Of a DNA stretch of 6,752 nt, positions 5,288 to 6,752 are shown one piece after another. The translations under genes were made by a program, and so were the position numbers. Under the pieces are notes generated by a model, which saw only the letters and a list, made by a program, of their open reading frames with translations, was not told the origin of the DNA and did no database searches. Within the stretch, counting starts at the first letter, position 1, and each line of letters begins with the position of its first letter. Origin of the DNA: Avisuccinivibrio_A sp964399665 (GTDB lineage Bacteria > Pseudomonadota > Gammaproteobacteria > Enterobacterales > Succinivibrionaceae); NCBI GenBank assembly GCA_964399665.1, contig CAYNSI010000123.1, forward strand, positions 1 through 6,752, read 5' to 3'.

Positions 5288-6427
5288 ATGGACTTTAATA
5301 AATGTCTTCAAATTCTTGCCAAACTGGTTTCCTGTCATAGTGCTTCAAGTGATGATGAGGCCTTAGATGAGGGAAATGCTGCGCTCATCTCCTATGTAAA
5401 GGATCTTCTTTCAACACAGGGCTTTAACTTTAAAGAAATTCACTACAGTGACAAATGGAGCAATCTTTTATGTACCAGAGGCGAGCCTAAAGTTGTTTTT
5501 AGTGCGCATTCTGATACGGTACCCTGTGCTGCAGGAAGCTGGCACAGTGATCCTTATACTCTTACGGTAAAGAAAGATGAGGATAAAGCCTATGGGCTTG
5601 GAGCCTGTGACATGAAGGGCTTTCTTGCTGCCGTCCTGACTACAGCTTGCAGCAGTAAGTTTGATATGGCGATCCTTATTACTGCAGAGGAAGAGACCTC
5701 AATGAATGGAGCCTATGCTGCAGCCTCGGCCTTAAAGAATGAAGGCGTGGCATATCCTTTAATTGTAATCGGGGAGCCTACCTTAAACACTCCGGTTACG
5801 GCACATAAGGGCTGGATGTATCTTGAACTTAAAATTACAGGAAAAGCCGCCCATTCCTCGGCTCCCCATGAAGGAGTTAATGCCATAGTAAAATCCTCAC
5901 AGCTTATTAAAATGCTCGATGATCTTAAAGAGCTGTGGAAAAGCAGGGTGGTAAAGACAGGACACAGCGATTATGAAAGCATTCCCACCTTAAATTTTGG
6001 CAAGGTCACAGGAGGGGATTGTGCCAACCGGGTTTGTGATGAAGTAACCCTGATAATGGATGTAAGACCCACACAATATTACGGCATTGAAAAGATTAAA
6101 GCTGATATCCTTGATTTGACAACAGATTTTCAAAAGCAGGAAGGATCTGACACCAAAGTAACTATATCCTATCCTTATCCGCTGATTGAGCCTTTAAAAC
6201 GTTCAATACAGCCTGATACTGTAAGTCTTTTTGAGAACATTACCTCAAAAAAGACTGTAAGCGTCAGCTACTGTACCGAAGCTTCAGTGTTGCAGGAATT
6301 AGGCCCCTGTGTCATCATGGGCCCAGGCTCCATTGCCCAGGCACACACAGTCGATGAATACATTGCCTTAAGCTCGCTTAAAGATGCCATAGGACAGATT
6401 AGCAGGTTATTACACAGCCTGCAGTAA
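5288..6427 (+). CDS. argE: Acetylornithine deacetylase (M20 metallopeptidase family)
   Basis: ArgE hydrolyses N-acetylornithine to ornithine and acetate, the last step of the linear route. The protein has 379 residues (E. coli ArgE has 383). M20-family residues are all visible: H74 and D76 in FSAHSDTVP, D108 in GLGACDMKGF bridging two metals, the catalytic E135 and metal ligand E136 in TAEEETSM, E163 in IGEPT, H189 in KAAHSSAP of the dimerisation domain, and H353 in AHTVDEY. YCTEA at 328-332 and GPGSIAQAH at 345-353 also match ArgE rather than the related DapE. It is transcribed away from argC across the shared control region. The ATG at 5288 fits the family N-terminus; AGAGG is 12 nt upstream, a longer spacing than usual. 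Its presence means the cluster uses deacetylation rather than ArgJ transacetylation, so the synthase must supply each acetyl group. Confidence 0.95.
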   Translation: MDFNKCLQILAKLVSCHSASSDDEALDEGNAALISYVKDLLSTQGFNFKEIHYSDKWSNLLCTRGEPKVVFSAHSDTVPCAAGSWHSDPYTLTVKKDEDKAYGLGACDMKGFLAAVLTTACSSKFDMAILITAEEETSMNGAYAAASALKNEGVAYPLIVIGEPTLNTPVTAHKGWMYLELKITGKAAHSSAPHEGVNAIVKSSQLIKMLDDLKELWKSRVVKTGHSDYESIPTLNFGKVTGGDCANRVCDEVTLIMDVRPTQYYGIEKIKADILDLTTDFQKQEGSDTKVTISYPYPLIEPLKRSIQPDTVSLFENITSKKTVSVSYCTEASVLQELGPCVIMGPGSIAQAHTVDEYIALSSLKDAIGQISRLLHSLQ

Positions 6428-6677
6428 TCTGTGGAACAACTTTGTGCTTCCTTACATTAAATCAGCAGCGTCTCAATTAATCCTCCGCTGCCTTAAGCCA
6501 TCCTTTAGGAGTAAGAGTTTGGCAATTTCTTTTTGTCTGCAATTTTGCACTAAATTTTGCTATTTTGAACTCTTCTTTGAGACTCTAACTTTTAGCAAAG
6601 AAGCACTCCTTAGTGATGTGGGGTAAAAAATTCTTAAAATCATAAGATTAATATCTTCTGATTGTCTCGGTATTGAG
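6428..6677. other. Non-coding stretch after argE with inverted repeats
   Basis: No convincing gene lies in these 250 bp; a 60-codon plus-strand frame here has no ribosome-binding site and a low-complexity translation. Two inverted repeats stand out. GCAGCG (6465-6470) pairs with CGCTGC (6486-6491) across 15 nt, 37 nt past the argE stop, without a following T-run. CTTCTTTG (6572-6579) pairs perfectly with CAAAGAAG (6596-6603) across 16 nt. The region also repeats ATTTTGC (6542-6548, 6554-6560). Either hairpin may define the argE transcript 3' end, but neither is a textbook terminator. Confidence 0.45.
6625..6663 (-). terminator. Probable terminator of a minus-strand gene entering from the right
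   Basis: On the minus strand, AATCA-g-AAGAT pairs with ATCTT-a-TGATT around a 4-nt loop (10 bp with one mismatch, plus-strand 6638-6663), followed by TTTTAAGAATTTTTT (to 6625). The stem is AT-rich and so weak, but the T-tracts and its position 15 nt after the stop at 6678 fit a terminator for the partial gene at the right edge. Confidence 0.45.
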
Positions 6678-6752
6678 CTAGAATCGGCATACATTAAGAT
6701 CTAAGTCTTTAAGCAAATTTTGGGTTTTGGATCTTACTGTTCTAGTAAAATA
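6678..6752 (-). CDS. 3' end of a minus-strand gene cut by the window edge (unidentified)
   Basis: The minus strand is open from the window end to a TAG at 6680-6678, giving 24 residues that begin YFTRTVRSKTQ and end LDLNVCRF. The other two minus frames close within six codons of the edge. The stop is followed closely by a hairpin with T-tracts, as expected for a gene end convergent with argE. The basic, helix-like tail is not enough to name a family. A chance open frame of this length is quite possible. Confidence 0.35.
   Translation of the reverse strand, partial: YFTRTVRSKTQNLLKDLDLNVCRF

Noticed and set aside
6444..6626. 60-codon plus-strand open frame downstream of argE.
   Set aside because: No ribosome-binding site, low-complexity Phe/Leu/Ser/Cys-rich translation, and it contains the inverted repeat at 6572-6603; no recognisable domain.

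Overview
The window looks like a bacterial arginine-biosynthesis locus, most likely from a gammaproteobacterium. ArgE and ArgC resemble the enterobacterial proteins closely in length and motifs, and argE is divergent from argC as in E. coli argE/argCBH. A host near the Succinivibrionaceae/Aeromonadales is possible, but that is only an impression from gene order and AT-rich spacers. No rRNA, tRNA, CRISPR array or complete mobile element was seen.

Layout, left to right. On the minus strand lies a Gfo/Idh/MocA-type oxidoreductase (48-1022) of unknown substrate. A 198-bp spacer with a possible terminator separates it from a minus-strand block that is transcribed argC (4976-3972), argB (3969-3205), a short GNAT N-acetylglutamate synthase (3119-2451) and argD (2444-1227). 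argC/argB are 2 bp apart and the synthase/argD genes 6 bp apart. The argB/synthase gap is 85 bp and holds two small hairpins and a six-unit tandem pentanucleotide repeat. A 311-bp divergent control region (4977-5287) separates argC from argE on the plus strand (5288-6427). To the right of argE, about 250 bp carry inverted repeats but no convincing gene. At the right edge there is a probable 3' end of a minus-strand gene (stop at 6680-6678) followed by a hairpin with T-tracts.

How the genes work together: the synthase acetylates glutamate, ArgB phosphorylates N-acetylglutamate, ArgC reduces the acyl phosphate to the semialdehyde, ArgD transaminates it to N-acetylornithine, and ArgE removes the acetyl group to give ornithine. 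All five ornithine-forming steps are therefore in this window, arranged as the linear (ArgE) route rather than the ArgJ recycling route. The genes for ornithine to arginine (argF/argI, argG, argH) and the regulator argR are not here. The most notable points are the unusual short synthase with a helical N-terminal extension and a C-terminal cysteine motif, the repeat/hairpin element in front of it, and a perfect 16-bp palindrome directly before the argE ribosome-binding site. Nothing here clearly amounts to an entirely new system.
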